Positions 11,472 through 22,029 of a DNA stretch of 64,000 nucleotides are shown here, in pieces (the first letter of the stretch is position 1; each line of letters starts with the position of its first letter). The stretch lies in contig JAEYUP010000001.1 of the NCBI GenBank assembly GCA_023432445.1, positions 496,001 to 560,000 of the forward strand, given 5' to 3'. The DNA is from Candidatus Parcubacteria bacterium. Its GTDB lineage: Bacteria > Patescibacteriota > Saccharimonadia > Saccharimonadales > Saccharimonadaceae. The translations under genes were made by a program, and so were the position numbers. The notes under the pieces are model-generated. The model did not search any database. It was not told where the DNA came from and saw only the letters and a list, made by a program, of their open reading frames with translations.

Positions 11472-11495
11472 GGTTTGCACAACTAAGTTGTTAAC
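11472..11495 (+). other. 16S processing stem, 3' arm
   Basis: Complementary to 9714-9737. Its last six bases (GTTAAC, 11490-11495) also form one arm of a second inverted repeat (11490-11499 with 11533-11542) that encloses the downstream terminator. The same bases can therefore join either structure. Confidence 0.88.
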
Positions 11496-11502
11496 AAAAG
11501 AA

Positions 11503-11531
11503 GGCCCCCGAAGTGTTTCGGGGTCTTTTTA
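11503..11531 (+). terminator. Intrinsic terminator after 16S
   Basis: A GC-rich hairpin (GCCCCCGAA with TTCGGGGTC, one C-T mismatch) followed by TTTTT. The surrounding arms GTTAACAAAA and TTTTGTTAAC can extend the stem. A strong terminator between 16S and the spacer tRNAs is unusual for an rrn operon. Confidence 0.82.
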
Positions 11532-11544
11532 GTTTTGTTAACCC

Positions 11545-11573
11545 TTGCGAAATGAAGCCTTTTACGTTAAAAT
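11545..11573 (+). promoter_or_regulatory. Promoter for the tRNA-Ala/tRNA-Ile unit
   Basis: TTGCGA (11545-11550), a 17-bp spacer and TAAAAT (11568-11573), directly after the 16S terminator and 22 bp before tRNA-Ala. It would restart transcription for the two tRNAs. Confidence 0.72.
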
Positions 11574-11595
11574 ACCAAGAGTTCTGTCACGGCGT

Positions 11596-11672
11596 GGGGC
11601 AATAGCTCAGTTGGCTAGAGCACCTGCTTTGCAAGCAGGGGGTCCAGGGTTCGAGTCCCTGTTGCTCCACCA
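11596..11672 (+). tRNA. tRNA-Ala (anticodon TGC)
   Basis: A full cloverleaf: acceptor GGGGCAA/TTGCTCC with the G3-U70 pair that identifies alanine tRNA, anticodon stem CCTGC/GCAGG with loop TTTGCAA (anticodon TGC), T-loop TTCGAGT, A73 and an encoded CCA. Confidence 0.97.
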
Positions 11673-11748
11673 AACGAGGGGTGAATCTGGCGAAAGTCAG
11701 AGTCACTCCACCAGAACTGATTTACATCAAAAAACACCACGAAATCGT

Positions 11749-11825
11749 GGGCGATTAGCTCAGCTGGTTAGAGCGCGTCACTGATAATGACGAGGTCGGA
11801 GGTTCGAGTCCCTCATCGCCCACCA
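11749..11825 (+). tRNA. tRNA-Ile (anticodon GAT)
   Basis: Acceptor GGGCGAT/ATCGCCC, anticodon stem CGTCA/TGACG with loop CTGATAA (anticodon GAT), T-loop TTCGAGT, A73 and an encoded CCA. It is followed directly by a terminator that reuses its 3' end. Confidence 0.97.
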
Positions 11826-11841
11826 CTCCGTGGTGTTTTTG
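11821..11841 (+). terminator. Terminator overlapping the tRNA-Ile 3' end
   Basis: CACCAC (11821-11826, including the tRNA's own CCA) pairs with GTGGTG (11830-11835) around a 3-nt loop, then TTTTT. The stem is only 6 bp but perfect. Confidence 0.68.
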
Positions 11842-11857
11842 TATTTACAGTGATATT

Positions 11858-12595
11858 ATGAGCGATATGATTGATCCTAAACCGACGCACGAAGCTACCC
11901 CCAGAGGACCGGACGCTATACAGCAGCAATCACCCGAAGGTGAGGTTGTTGGCGGCGAACGCCATCAGCGAATAGAGGAAGATAAAATTCAAGATATCCG
12001 CAGTCGGGTATTTTCACTTATAGCAGAGGAGGGCGGGCGCAGCATGCCAGGCTCTGGGTTCAGGCGGGTAGTATCGCATGAATTAGGGCAAGAGGGTGCC
12101 GATAAACGCCCTATAGAAGCTGCAATACCTGAGTACGGGGAGTACATGAAGAACAGACGCGAGCAATTCCCTCAAAGAAATCTTTTCTCGCGTCGCCGAC
12201 CTTATCAAGTAAAAGGCAAGGTAGAGGTGGCCGCTTACGATGGGCACTTCAGTGATATTCTAGACACCTCTCAAGATTTTCCAGGCAGCCAGACTTACGA
12301 GTATGTCGATTTAAGGGTGCAGAGATTTAGCGGAGATATATCGATTGAGGGCCAGGAATACCATATTGACGATGAGCTGGTGATAGATATTGCGTATGGC
12401 TACAATTTCGACATAACTACCCCGCAGTATTTTCTTACAGTGAACACGAGACAATGTGAAATAGTAGCTAGAGAGGTAAGGGGTAGCCTTAACGATAAAG
12501 GTGCTCTATCTGACTTTACAAACGAAGAGTTGCTGGATAAAGCATTGACCGCAGCCGAACAAGGCAGGAAATTGAAACAAAAACCCGCTCGGTAG
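11858..12595 (+). CDS. Hypothetical protein inside the rRNA locus
   Basis: 245 residues, no family recognised. The first ~45 are polar and Pro/Gln/Glu rich. Residues 45-115 are charged and probably helical, with an Arg-rich patch (LFSRRRPYQ, ~110). Residues ~118-225 alternate hydrophobic and polar residues (YEYVDLRVQRF, YHIDDELVIDIAYGYNFDI), suggesting a beta-rich globular domain. There is no signal peptide or membrane segment, so it is likely cytoplasmic. A -10-like TACAGT ends exactly 6 nt before the ATG, so the mRNA may be leaderless. It lies between tRNA-Ile and the 23S promoter, on the same strand as the rRNAs. Another unknown protein gene of similar size (16623) follows 5S, but I see no clear homology between them. 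Confidence 0.75.
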   Translation: MSDMIDPKPTHEATPRGPDAIQQQSPEGEVVGGERHQRIEEDKIQDIRSRVFSLIAEEGGRSMPGSGFRRVVSHELGQEGADKRPIEAAIPEYGEYMKNRREQFPQRNLFSRRRPYQVKGKVEVAAYDGHFSDILDTSQDFPGSQTYEYVDLRVQRFSGDISIEGQEYHIDDELVIDIAYGYNFDITTPQYFLTVNTRQCEIVAREVRGSLNDKGALSDFTNEELLDKALTAAEQGRKLKQKPAR

Positions 12596-12658
12596 TGTCG
12601 GTTATTTGCATGGTGCTCAGCCGGGTCTTCGATCGACTGGGCAACATCGAAAAGAGTA

Positions 12659-12687
12659 TTGCAAAATTAAGCCCGCTGAACTATAAT
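12659..12687 (+). promoter_or_regulatory. 23S rRNA promoter
   Basis: TTGCAA (12659-12664), a 17-bp spacer and TATAAT (12682-12687): a near-consensus promoter ~290 bp before 23S. Confidence 0.82.
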
Positions 12688-12890
12688 ACTAACTAATATA
12701 GTCACGTTCGTGGAGAACCTCTGACACAAGACGATAAAGCTCTAACTCACCCTCGAGTAAACTTTATCGCAGAAAATGCGAAAAACCACTTTACACTATG
12801 CGAGAGTAGGTGGTAGTATCAGAAAGCTTGATTGCGAACGGGACTCATCTGATAGAGGTGATTCGAAATGCGCAATCAATCGTTGAGCGC

Positions 12891-12902
12891 TGGACTTTAA
12901 CA
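12891..12902 (+). promoter_or_regulatory. boxA antitermination element of the 23S leader
   Basis: TGGACTTTAACA matches the rrn boxA consensus TGCTCTTTAACA at 10 of 12 positions and lies just before the 23S processing stem, the usual place for NusB/S10 loading. Confidence 0.6.
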
Positions 12903-12956
12903 ATTTAATGATGTAAGAAAATTTTAAAATTGACGGTCACGATGCAACTGGTTTTT

Positions 12957-12975
12957 ACCAATTGCTCGTTAAGTC
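12957..12975 (+). other. 23S processing stem, 5' arm
   Basis: 19 nt perfectly complementary to 16283-16301. A second outer arm (12913-12934) pairs with 16329-16348. Together they bring the 23S ends together for RNase III cleavage independently of 16S. Confidence 0.88.
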
Positions 12976-12980
12976 AATGC

Positions 12981-16233
<3,253 letters not shown>

Positions 16234-16282
16234 GTCCTTTTCTCCAACTGTTAGTCCTTGGATTAACTGAGGGGATAAGGTA

Positions 16283-16301
16283 GACTTAACGAGCAATTGG
16301 T
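16283..16301 (+). other. 23S processing stem, 3' arm
   Basis: Perfect complement of 12957-12975; the outer arm 16329-16348 follows. This places the 23S maturation stem upstream of 5S. Confidence 0.88.
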
Positions 16302-16454
16302 GCAAATCACTACGATTTCACCAAGAGTGTCAATTTTAACATTCTTACTAAAAGCATCGATACTATGAGAGTACACCCGTACTTTAATAGGCATCGAAGC
16401 AAGGTTTCGGCCCACTGACCTCTATATGTCAGCGCAAAGTGTCGGAAACCTTAC

Positions 16455-16563
<109 letters not shown>

Positions 16564-16568
16564 TTATA

Positions 16569-16603
16569 TTAAAGCCATCCTAACAGGGTGGCTTTAATCT
16601 TTT
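16569..16603 (+). terminator. Terminator after 5S
   Basis: AAAGCCATCC pairs with GGGTGGCTTT (one G-T) around TAACA, then a T-rich tail. It ends the 23S-5S unit. Confidence 0.82.
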
Positions 16604-16622
16604 ACATTATAATAGATGGTGT

Positions 16623-17372
16623 ATGACTAATTTACCACCAGAACGGAAGAACGAAGACGGAGAGGTGTCGGAGCGGTTCGCTAACGATCTATTGGAGTTG
16701 GATAGAATCAGGCGAGATTTGACTCGGAGGATAATGGGCCCGGAGGAGTTTGATAAGATTGATACTTATAGGTTAAATAAAGAAAGGGTGAGCGAGGAGC
16801 TTTCTGACGAGGATAAAGAGAGGCGAACAATCATGAATCGTCGGGCAAGATTAGCCGCTTTGGAAAATCTGTACCTGGATAATATTAGAAGCGGCACTTT
16901 CAGGGATGACAAGAATGCCTTTGCAGATGCTTTTATAAGGGTTGTGATAACAGACTTAGACAGTAGAGAGCTTCCAGAAGAGGCAGAGTATATCGAGATT
17001 CAATCTAGTATCAGCGATAAAATAAGAGGAACTATTGAAAGTATTGTAGCCGACGATAGAGTAAGTGAGATTGAAATTAGATCTCATGATGACAGGTCAA
17101 CGGGTGTCATGTATCACATAGAGGGGGGTTCTGGCGCCGAAAAATACGACTGCACCGTTGCCGTAGATGACAGTGGCCAAGTCGTAACGACCGTCTACGA
17201 GTATATACCGTTTACATTCCAGAAAACGTTGAAGGATGTTTTGGCGGCTCGGGCTGAGCGACCGAATCTTGTTGAAAGTCTTGACTATCAGTTTTCAGGT
17301 ATTGATTTCAAGCGTATCGAACGCGCGATTGTCGAGGGTGTGCGGGCTGCGGTTGAACAGCTTAGGTCGTGA
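16623..17372 (+). CDS. Hypothetical protein downstream of 5S
   Basis: 249 residues, no family recognised. The N-terminal ~85 residues are highly charged and helical (LLELDRIRRDL, EELSDEDKERRTIMNRRARLAALENLYLD). The rest looks like a mixed alpha/beta domain with a hydrophobic strand pattern (KYDCTVAVDDSGQVVTTVYEYI) and a final helix (RIERAIVEGVRAAVEQL). There is no signal or membrane segment. TATAAT at 16608-16613 lies 9 nt before the ATG, so the mRNA would have a leader of only ~3 nt. It sits between the 5S terminator and the cell-wall peptidase genes, and 12 bp before the next ATG. Confidence 0.75.
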   Translation: MTNLPPERKNEDGEVSERFANDLLELDRIRRDLTRRIMGPEEFDKIDTYRLNKERVSEELSDEDKERRTIMNRRARLAALENLYLDNIRSGTFRDDKNAFADAFIRVVITDLDSRELPEEAEYIEIQSSISDKIRGTIESIVADDRVSEIEIRSHDDRSTGVMYHIEGGSGAEKYDCTVAVDDSGQVVTTVYEYIPFTFQKTLKDVLAARAERPNLVESLDYQFSGIDFKRIERAIVEGVRAAVEQLRS

Positions 17373-17384
17373 TACGATAGATAT

Positions 17385-18257
17385 ATGAAAATAAAACGGC
17401 GAGGTGTGAAGCTTCGGTATCTTCATTGGTGGCTTTTGGGGGTGTTAACGCTTGGATCGGCCATTTTTATAGGTTGGTATTGGTACGAACAGCACCAGAG
17501 GACTATTGAAATCGAGCAAAAAACTAGTCAGTTAGTAGCAGAGGTAGACGCTCGGATAGCCGAGATAGAGCGTAAAAGAGTCGAACCGGTCTATGTGAGT
17601 CTGCCTGGTGCCGATACGATAGAGGTGATACGCGAAGATTTTACGGAGCCGTCGAGCATTTGGGTGCTTGTTAACAAGAAAAACTCTATCCCTCTCGACT
17701 ACGTTCCAGGACTCGCGTCGCCCGGAGTGCCGATACGCTCTGGAGCTACGTCAGACGAGCGGAGTGTGAGCAAAGCCATCGTGAAACCGCTTAAGAATCT
17801 ATTTGCGGCGGCCGAAAAAGACGGGCACCTTCTCATGATCGGCAGTGCGTATCGGTCCTCGGCGGTCCAGACGGCCCTCTTTAATGGCTACGTGGCAAGC
17901 GCCGGTCTAGAGCAGGCGAGCAAGTATAGCGCCCGGCCTGGGCACAGTGAGCATCAGCTCGGCTTGGCGGTCGATATCAGCACACTTTCGCAGCAGTGCT
18001 ATCTCTCTGCTTGTTTCATAAATACTCCCGACGGCCAGTGGTTGGCCGATAACGCCCATAAGTACGGTTTTTTTATCCGATATCAAAAGGGTAAAGAGTC
18101 GATAACGGGATACAATTTTGAGCCGTGGCATTATCGCTACGTTGGTAAGGACTTGGCGACGGCACTTTACCAGAGCGGCCTGACGTTTGAAGAGGCCTGG
18201 CCGTACCTTGAGGCGGCAAGACAGACCTTAATCGACAATAGGGCTATAGCCCCGTAA
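17385..18257 (+). CDS. M15B D-alanyl-D-alanine carboxypeptidase (VanY-like)
   Basis: Zinc carboxypeptidase that trims the terminal D-Ala of peptidoglycan stems. 290 residues, with a basic N-terminus and one transmembrane helix (~17-32), a short coiled-coil stalk and a catalytic domain from ~110. The family motif PGHSEHQLGLAVDI (~185-198) supplies His190 and Asp197, and EPWHYRYVG (~246-254) supplies the second His ligand, so the active site looks complete and extracellular. An extended -10 box (TGATACGAT) ends exactly 6 nt before the ATG, predicting a leaderless mRNA. It is followed by an M14 peptidase gene, making a two-enzyme wall-remodelling locus, whether for self or for a bacterial host wall. 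Confidence 0.92.
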   Translation: MKIKRRGVKLRYLHWWLLGVLTLGSAIFIGWYWYEQHQRTIEIEQKTSQLVAEVDARIAEIERKRVEPVYVSLPGADTIEVIREDFTEPSSIWVLVNKKNSIPLDYVPGLASPGVPIRSGATSDERSVSKAIVKPLKNLFAAAEKDGHLLMIGSAYRSSAVQTALFNGYVASAGLEQASKYSARPGHSEHQLGLAVDISTLSQQCYLSACFINTPDGQWLADNAHKYGFFIRYQKGKESITGYNFEPWHYRYVGKDLATALYQSGLTFEEAWPYLEAARQTLIDNRAIAP

Positions 18258-18295
18258 GTAATAGCCACTATTATGCTCATGGTAAAATAGAAAGA

Positions 18296-20203
18296 GTGAA
18301 GTTATTAAAGCAATTATCCAAATACAAAAACTTTCTGACAGATCCCTCTCGTAGATATTGGGTTGTTGGCGGGGTTGTTTTGATTATTTTGCTGGTTGGG
18401 GCGGTAACTTTTGTCATCCCAAAGAAAATAAACTTCTCGTATGCTGGGGAGTCTTGTGTTTCGCATCTGGCGCTATTTCCTGCGCTGAGCCATGATTCTG
18501 GCGGGGGTGGCTTTAAGCTTATTACTAAGGACGAGCTGAAGATTGGCTCTTTCACCTACGCCACCACGAAGGTCTGTGCGCAGCCCACAAAAGCACCGGC
18601 ACCAGGAAACCATGAAGTGTCGCTTGCTGGCGTATTGGCCAAGAAATTTATAGTCAGTGTGGGTGAAGAGCCAGAGGCACACGCCAGTAGCATCGTTGGT
18701 CAGACTATTTCGACGGCACTGCCGCTTGACGTCCAACTTTCGTCACCAGATACGGTTCATAACTACAAGTTTAAGGTGGGCGACAGGGCGACAGAGTGCA
18801 CTCCGGGAGGTTCAGGGGTGCTATGCGAGGTGGCCGATTTAGGTCTAGCGCCCGGCAAAAAGTATACGGCCAGCTTGTTGCGTAGCTTCGAGCAGGATGA
18901 GGCCCGGACGCTTATAGAGGGTGAAGTAGAGACATTACGCCCGGTAGTAATGAAAAAAGCCGAAGTTTCCAAAGATAAAACCGTTTACAATTCACCCAAG
19001 AAGTTTGAATTCACTTTCGACAGGTCTATAGAAAAAGCCGAGATAACGTTAGAAAGGAAAGTGGGCGACTCCAAAGAATTAGTTGCAACCACTGTTTCGC
19101 AAGATGATAATAAGGTTAATGTCAGTTTTGACGAGGAGCTGGCGCGGAAAGCTACCTACGTTTTGACAATCTCGCAGGTCGTTGCGGACAACGGTAGTTC
19201 ACTCGAAAAGCCAATCATCATTAACTTTAAGACATCGGGCGGCCCAAAGCCAAAAGATGTTTCGGTTGGTTCAGTTGGGGTTGCACGCACGGCCCAGATT
19301 GTAGTCACCCTCGATCAGCCGATGAAAAAAGACGTTGATATCTCCAAGTATGCCCGCGTAACAGGTGTAAGCGGAAGCGTTAAAAAGCTCTCTAGCACCA
19401 AAGTTGCCTTTAGTATAAATGGAGGCCTTTGTAAGGCGTTTAGTTTAATTATAGACAAGGGCGTAGCTAGCGATAGCAACTCGGCCGTATCTGACGCCTG
19501 GAAGTTCGACTCTAGAACGGTTTGCGGTACCACCTCTGTAATCGGCTACTCTGTAAACGGTCGCCCTATAATCGCTTATTACATCGGGACTGGCTCGTCG
19601 ACAGTGATGTTTACTGGTGGCATCCACGGTAACGAGTTGGCGGCTCAGCAGACTATGCAGGCCTGGGCAAATTACCTTATGTATTATGGCAATCAGATAC
19701 CATCAAACCGCCGAGTAGTGGTAGTACCTAACCTTAACCCCGACGGAATCGCCACGGGTAGTCGAAATAACGCTAACAACGTCAACTTGGGGCGAAATTA
19801 CCCTTCTAGCAATTGGTCGGCTAGTATCGATACTGCCAATGGGGAACTACCTCAAGGCGGGGGCAGCAGTCCTGGTTCGGAGCCTGAGACTAAGGCTATC
19901 ATGGCGTTGACCCGTCAGCTTAGACCACGGCTTGAGGTGTCATTCCACTCACAGGGTAGCTTGGTGGGCGCTAACAAGTACGGCAATTCGGTCGCAGTGG
20001 GCTCAACCTACGCCAATATGGTCGGCTACGGCACGATGTTTTACAACGCGGAAGAAGTCATGGGGTATTCTATAACTGGTGAGTACGAAGAGTGGATGGG
20101 CGAAGAAATGGGTATTCCGGCAATTCTCATCGAGCTGCCGTCGCACTACGGCAATTATCTTGAGTGGCACTTGAAGGCACTTCTCAAGACGCTTACAGTA
20201 TAA
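18296..20203 (+). CDS. Ig-like domain plus M14 zinc carboxypeptidase
   Basis: 635 residues. One N-terminal transmembrane/signal anchor (~22-42), a beta-rich linker, SbsA-like bacterial Ig domains (~215-310 and ~320-405) and a C-terminal M14 peptidase domain (~415-635). Visible M14 elements are the zinc ligands in GGIHGNELA (H444, E447), NLGRNYP (~496-502), SFHSQG (H550) and the catalytic Glu in LIELP (~612). The substrate class is probably peptidoglycan peptides (murein amidase/MpaA-like), exported and membrane-tethered. It starts at GTG 18296; the -10 TGGTAAAAT ends 7 nt upstream. It pairs with the upstream M15 enzyme. The Ig-like part may bind wall or host polymer. Confidence 0.9.
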   Translation: MKLLKQLSKYKNFLTDPSRRYWVVGGVVLIILLVGAVTFVIPKKINFSYAGESCVSHLALFPALSHDSGGGGFKLITKDELKIGSFTYATTKVCAQPTKAPAPGNHEVSLAGVLAKKFIVSVGEEPEAHASSIVGQTISTALPLDVQLSSPDTVHNYKFKVGDRATECTPGGSGVLCEVADLGLAPGKKYTASLLRSFEQDEARTLIEGEVETLRPVVMKKAEVSKDKTVYNSPKKFEFTFDRSIEKAEITLERKVGDSKELVATTVSQDDNKVNVSFDEELARKATYVLTISQVVADNGSSLEKPIIINFKTSGGPKPKDVSVGSVGVARTAQIVVTLDQPMKKDVDISKYARVTGVSGSVKKLSSTKVAFSINGGLCKAFSLIIDKGVASDSNSAVSDAWKFDSRTVCGTTSVIGYSVNGRPIIAYYIGTGSSTVMFTGGIHGNELAAQQTMQAWANYLMYYGNQIPSNRRVVVVPNLNPDGIATGSRNNANNVNLGRNYPSSNWSASIDTANGELPQGGGSSPGSEPETKAIMALTRQLRPRLEVSFHSQGSLVGANKYGNSVAVGSTYANMVGYGTMFYNAEEVMGYSITGEYEEWMGEEMGIPAILIELPSHYGNYLEWHLKALLKTLTV

Positions 20204-20208
20204 AAAAC

Positions 20209-20235
20209 AACCCACCTCGCTGGTTGGGTCGTTTT
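20209..20235 (+). terminator. Terminator after the M14 peptidase
   Basis: ACCCACC pairs with GGTTGGGT (one bulge) around TCGCT, then a T-rich stretch. Confidence 0.55.
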
Positions 20236-20349
20236 GAGTTGTTTTTGAATCTCGATTTTTGAAGATTCAAACAGGTGCTTATCTATAATATCCCACCAGG
20301 TGGGTATTGGCAATAGTAGCATAAACATTAAATTGCGCTTACGTAAATG

Positions 20350-20378
20350 TTGACATAAAGCATAAGCTATAGTATAAT
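20350..20378 (+). promoter_or_regulatory. Full-consensus promoter of the KGG gene
   Basis: TTGACA, a 17-bp spacer and TATAAT: an exact match to the sigma-70 consensus, the best promoter in the window. It predicts a ~86-nt 5' UTR. Confidence 0.9.
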
Positions 20379-20387
20379 GATAACCAG

Positions 20388-20402
20388 ACACATATCATGT
20401 GT
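20388..20402 (+). promoter_or_regulatory. Inverted repeat at the KGG transcription start
   Basis: ACACAT-ATC-ATGTGT, a perfect 6+6 dyad immediately after the expected +1. It could be an operator or a 5' mRNA hairpin. Confidence 0.45.
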
Positions 20403-20471
20403 GAGGTATTAATGAGGGTTTTCACGCCGTATCGGTGGTGGGAACCTTTTTAATTAGGAGGAAACTGCATC

Positions 20472-20669
20472 ATGGCAGGAACCAAAGAGGGTGGCCGGAA
20501 GGCTGCACAAAAGAACCTACAACGTGACCCACTCTTCTACGCGAAGATCGGTCGCAAGGGTGGCCAAATGGGCCGCACTGGCGGATTTGCTGCCAACCCA
20601 GAGCTAGCTCGCATCGCGGGCGCAAAGGGTGGACGTATCTCACGCCGCACTAGCAAAAAGGCTGCTTAA
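20472..20669 (+). CDS. Small KGG-repeat (YciG/general stress-like) protein
   Basis: 65 residues, very basic, with three Gly-Gly motifs of the KGG type (GRKGGQMG, GAKGGRIS and an N-terminal KEGGRKA). It resembles the KGG-repeat family typified by YciG/stress-induced proteins; the function of the family is not well defined, but nucleic acid binding is plausible from charge. A strong Shine-Dalgarno (TAGGAGG, ~8 nt upstream), a perfect-consensus promoter and a tight terminator predict very high expression of a single-gene unit. High expression of a tiny basic protein suggests a structural or chromatin-like role, which is inference. Confidence 0.88.
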   Translation: MAGTKEGGRKAAQKNLQRDPLFYAKIGRKGGQMGRTGGFAANPELARIAGAKGGRISRRTSKKAA

Positions 20670-20686
20670 TAGGCTTTTTGCAAACG

Positions 20687-20720
20687 AAAGAACTCCCCAG
20701 TTGAGAGGAGTTCTTTTTAT
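20687..20720 (+). terminator. Terminator after the KGG gene
   Basis: AAAGAACTCC pairs perfectly with GGAGTTCTTT, followed by TT. The upstream A-rich arm means it can also act for the convergent minus-strand gene, whose stop lies within it. Confidence 0.85.
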
Positions 20721-21175
20721 TGGCGGATTTTTTTGCGTTTTAACCCGCAAAGCCGGGCTTCGTTAACTTGCCACCGACAGGTACAGGCTGGGCAGGTGTA
20801 TTCTTTGGCGCCTGATTGATAACCGCTGGCCGAACAGTCAGGGCAGGTGCTACGAGCGTGCATCCAGTCGCGATAAGTGTTGAGATTGTCGTTTATGACT
20901 TCCTCGGAGATGCTAATACCGTATTTAGAGCTGATTTCCCGAGCTTTTTCCCAAGCTGCCGCTTCCATGTTTACAAGAGAAAGGTCTTCCTGGTAGCTCT
21001 TGTGGCCGAGTATGCCGTGCGAGAGTTCGTGTAGAAGCAGTATCTCATCGTGATCTTCGGCGTTAAAGTGAACGGTGTGGGTTTCGGGGGCCCAAGCGTA
21101 GCGCGAGTCTGGCGTAAAGCGAAGCTCGGGGTAGTCAGAGGTGAGTCTAGCGAGAAGTGAGTTCATCGAGGGCAT
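20717..21175 (-). CDS. ImmA/IrrE-type metallopeptidase with C-terminal zinc ribbon
   Basis: 152 residues (ATG at 21175 or the better-looking ATG at 21166, MNSLLARL). It has the metallopeptidase signature LLHELSHGILGHK (~48-60) with a downstream Glu (MEAAAWEKAREI), typical of M78/ImmA-IrrE-like or SprT-like enzymes. The C-terminus carries a four-cysteine zinc ribbon (CPDCSASGY...CPACTCRW). Cytoplasmic, no signal peptide. The first ~20-29 bp overlap the end of the ROK kinase gene, so the two are coupled. ImmA-like enzymes often cleave a repressor, but no repressor gene is adjacent. The specific substrate is unknown. Confidence 0.8.
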   Translation of the reverse strand: MPSMNSLLARLTSDYPELRFTPDSRYAWAPETHTVHFNAEDHDEILLLHELSHGILGHKSYQEDLSLVNMEAAAWEKAREISSKYGISISEEVINDNLNTYRDWMHARSTCPDCSASGYQSGAKEYTCPACTCRWQVNEARLCGLKRKKIRQ

Positions 21176-21965
21176 AGTAGTAGCAGCCGTAAATAACCGC
21201 TTCTTCGGGGTGCTTGGCTGGGATTAGTTTAGGCAGAGGAATGTGGTTTGGGAGTTTTTCGCGCAAGATTGATTTGAGGTCGGCGCCGTAACGGCTAAAA
21301 TAGGTGCCGATACTGCCGCCGATGATGATGGTGTCGGGCTGTATGACGGGTATGATAGCTAAGAAACCGCGGCTGATTCGGTCGGCTATTTGATGCCAGG
21401 TTCGCTCACTAGTGATGTCACGGGCGTATTTTCCATAGGTTTTAACGATTGCTTTACCAGATGCGAAAGACTCCCATTCTCTCACTGCACCATCGAACTC
21501 GACAAGTGATCGGCCGGCCTCGCTGTGGCGGAGCCCCGGGTCGATTTTACCGTTGGTTATAACCCCGCTACCGATGCCGGTGCTGACTGTCACATAAAGC
21601 GAGCTGACGGGAACAGGATCTAAAATGCGGGTTTCTGATAGCCCGGCTAGGTTGGCGTCGTTTTCGACGAAGAGAGGAGCGCCCCTAAGTAGACCTTGGA
21701 AGGCTTTGGCTACATCAAAATTCTTCCATTCTAGGTTATTGCACCAGATGGCAACGCCGTCCTTGATGATACCTGGTATAGCGATAACTATAGCGTCGAT
21801 ATCTTGTCCCTCGAATGTTTCTTCTAGATAGTTTCTTAAGACAAACACATAGTCTTTTTCCTCAGGTGGAGTTGGAAATTTAACCGGTTCGCCGACTATA
21901 GAGCCGGACTCGTCATAACAGGCTACAAGTGTCTTGGTTCCTCCGGTGTCTACGGCGATAATCAT
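21147..21965 (-). CDS. ROK family sugar kinase-like protein
   Basis: 272 residues from ATG 21965. It has the ASKHA phosphate-1 motif IAVDTGGTKT at the N-terminus, the phosphate-2-like VSTGIGSGVI (~133-142) preceded by the ROK catalytic region ENDANLAG (~103), and an adenosine-side motif IIIGGSIG near 220. The usual ROK zinc motif CxCGxxGCxE is absent. It probably phosphorylates a hexose or amino sugar, with substrate not predictable. A longer reading to 22109 is not credible: the extended -10 TGCTACACT ends exactly 6 nt before ATG 21965, predicting a leaderless mRNA and fixing the start. It is coupled to the metallopeptidase gene downstream and divergent from an LPXTG protein gene. Confidence 0.85.
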   Translation of the reverse strand: MIIAVDTGGTKTLVACYDESGSIVGEPVKFPTPPEEKDYVFVLRNYLEETFEGQDIDAIVIAIPGIIKDGVAIWCNNLEWKNFDVAKAFQGLLRGAPLFVENDANLAGLSETRILDPVPVSSLYVTVSTGIGSGVITNGKIDPGLRHSEAGRSLVEFDGAVREWESFASGKAIVKTYGKYARDITSERTWHQIADRISRGFLAIIPVIQPDTIIIGGSIGTYFSRYGADLKSILREKLPNHIPLPKLIPAKHPEEAVIYGCYYYALDELTSR

Positions 21966-22029
21966 AGCCCTAGTGTAGCATATGACAGAGAAGTGGAGTA
22001 CAATGACGGTACAAACGGGAGGTAGCGAT

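Larger units (their letters stand above)
12596..12980 (+). other. 23S promoter and leader region
   Basis: This gap of ~385 bp holds no gene. It contains the 23S promoter (12659-12687), several hairpins (for example CGATAAAG...CTTTATCG and GATTGCG...CGCAATC), a boxA element and the 5' arms of two nested stems that pair with sequence downstream of 23S (12913-12934 with 16329-16348, and 12957-12975 with 16283-16301). Confidence 0.75.

Noticed and set aside
11545..11784. Plus-strand open frame across tRNA-Ala and part of tRNA-Ile
   Set aside because: It reads through two well-formed tRNAs and has no SD or promoter placement; it is a shadow.
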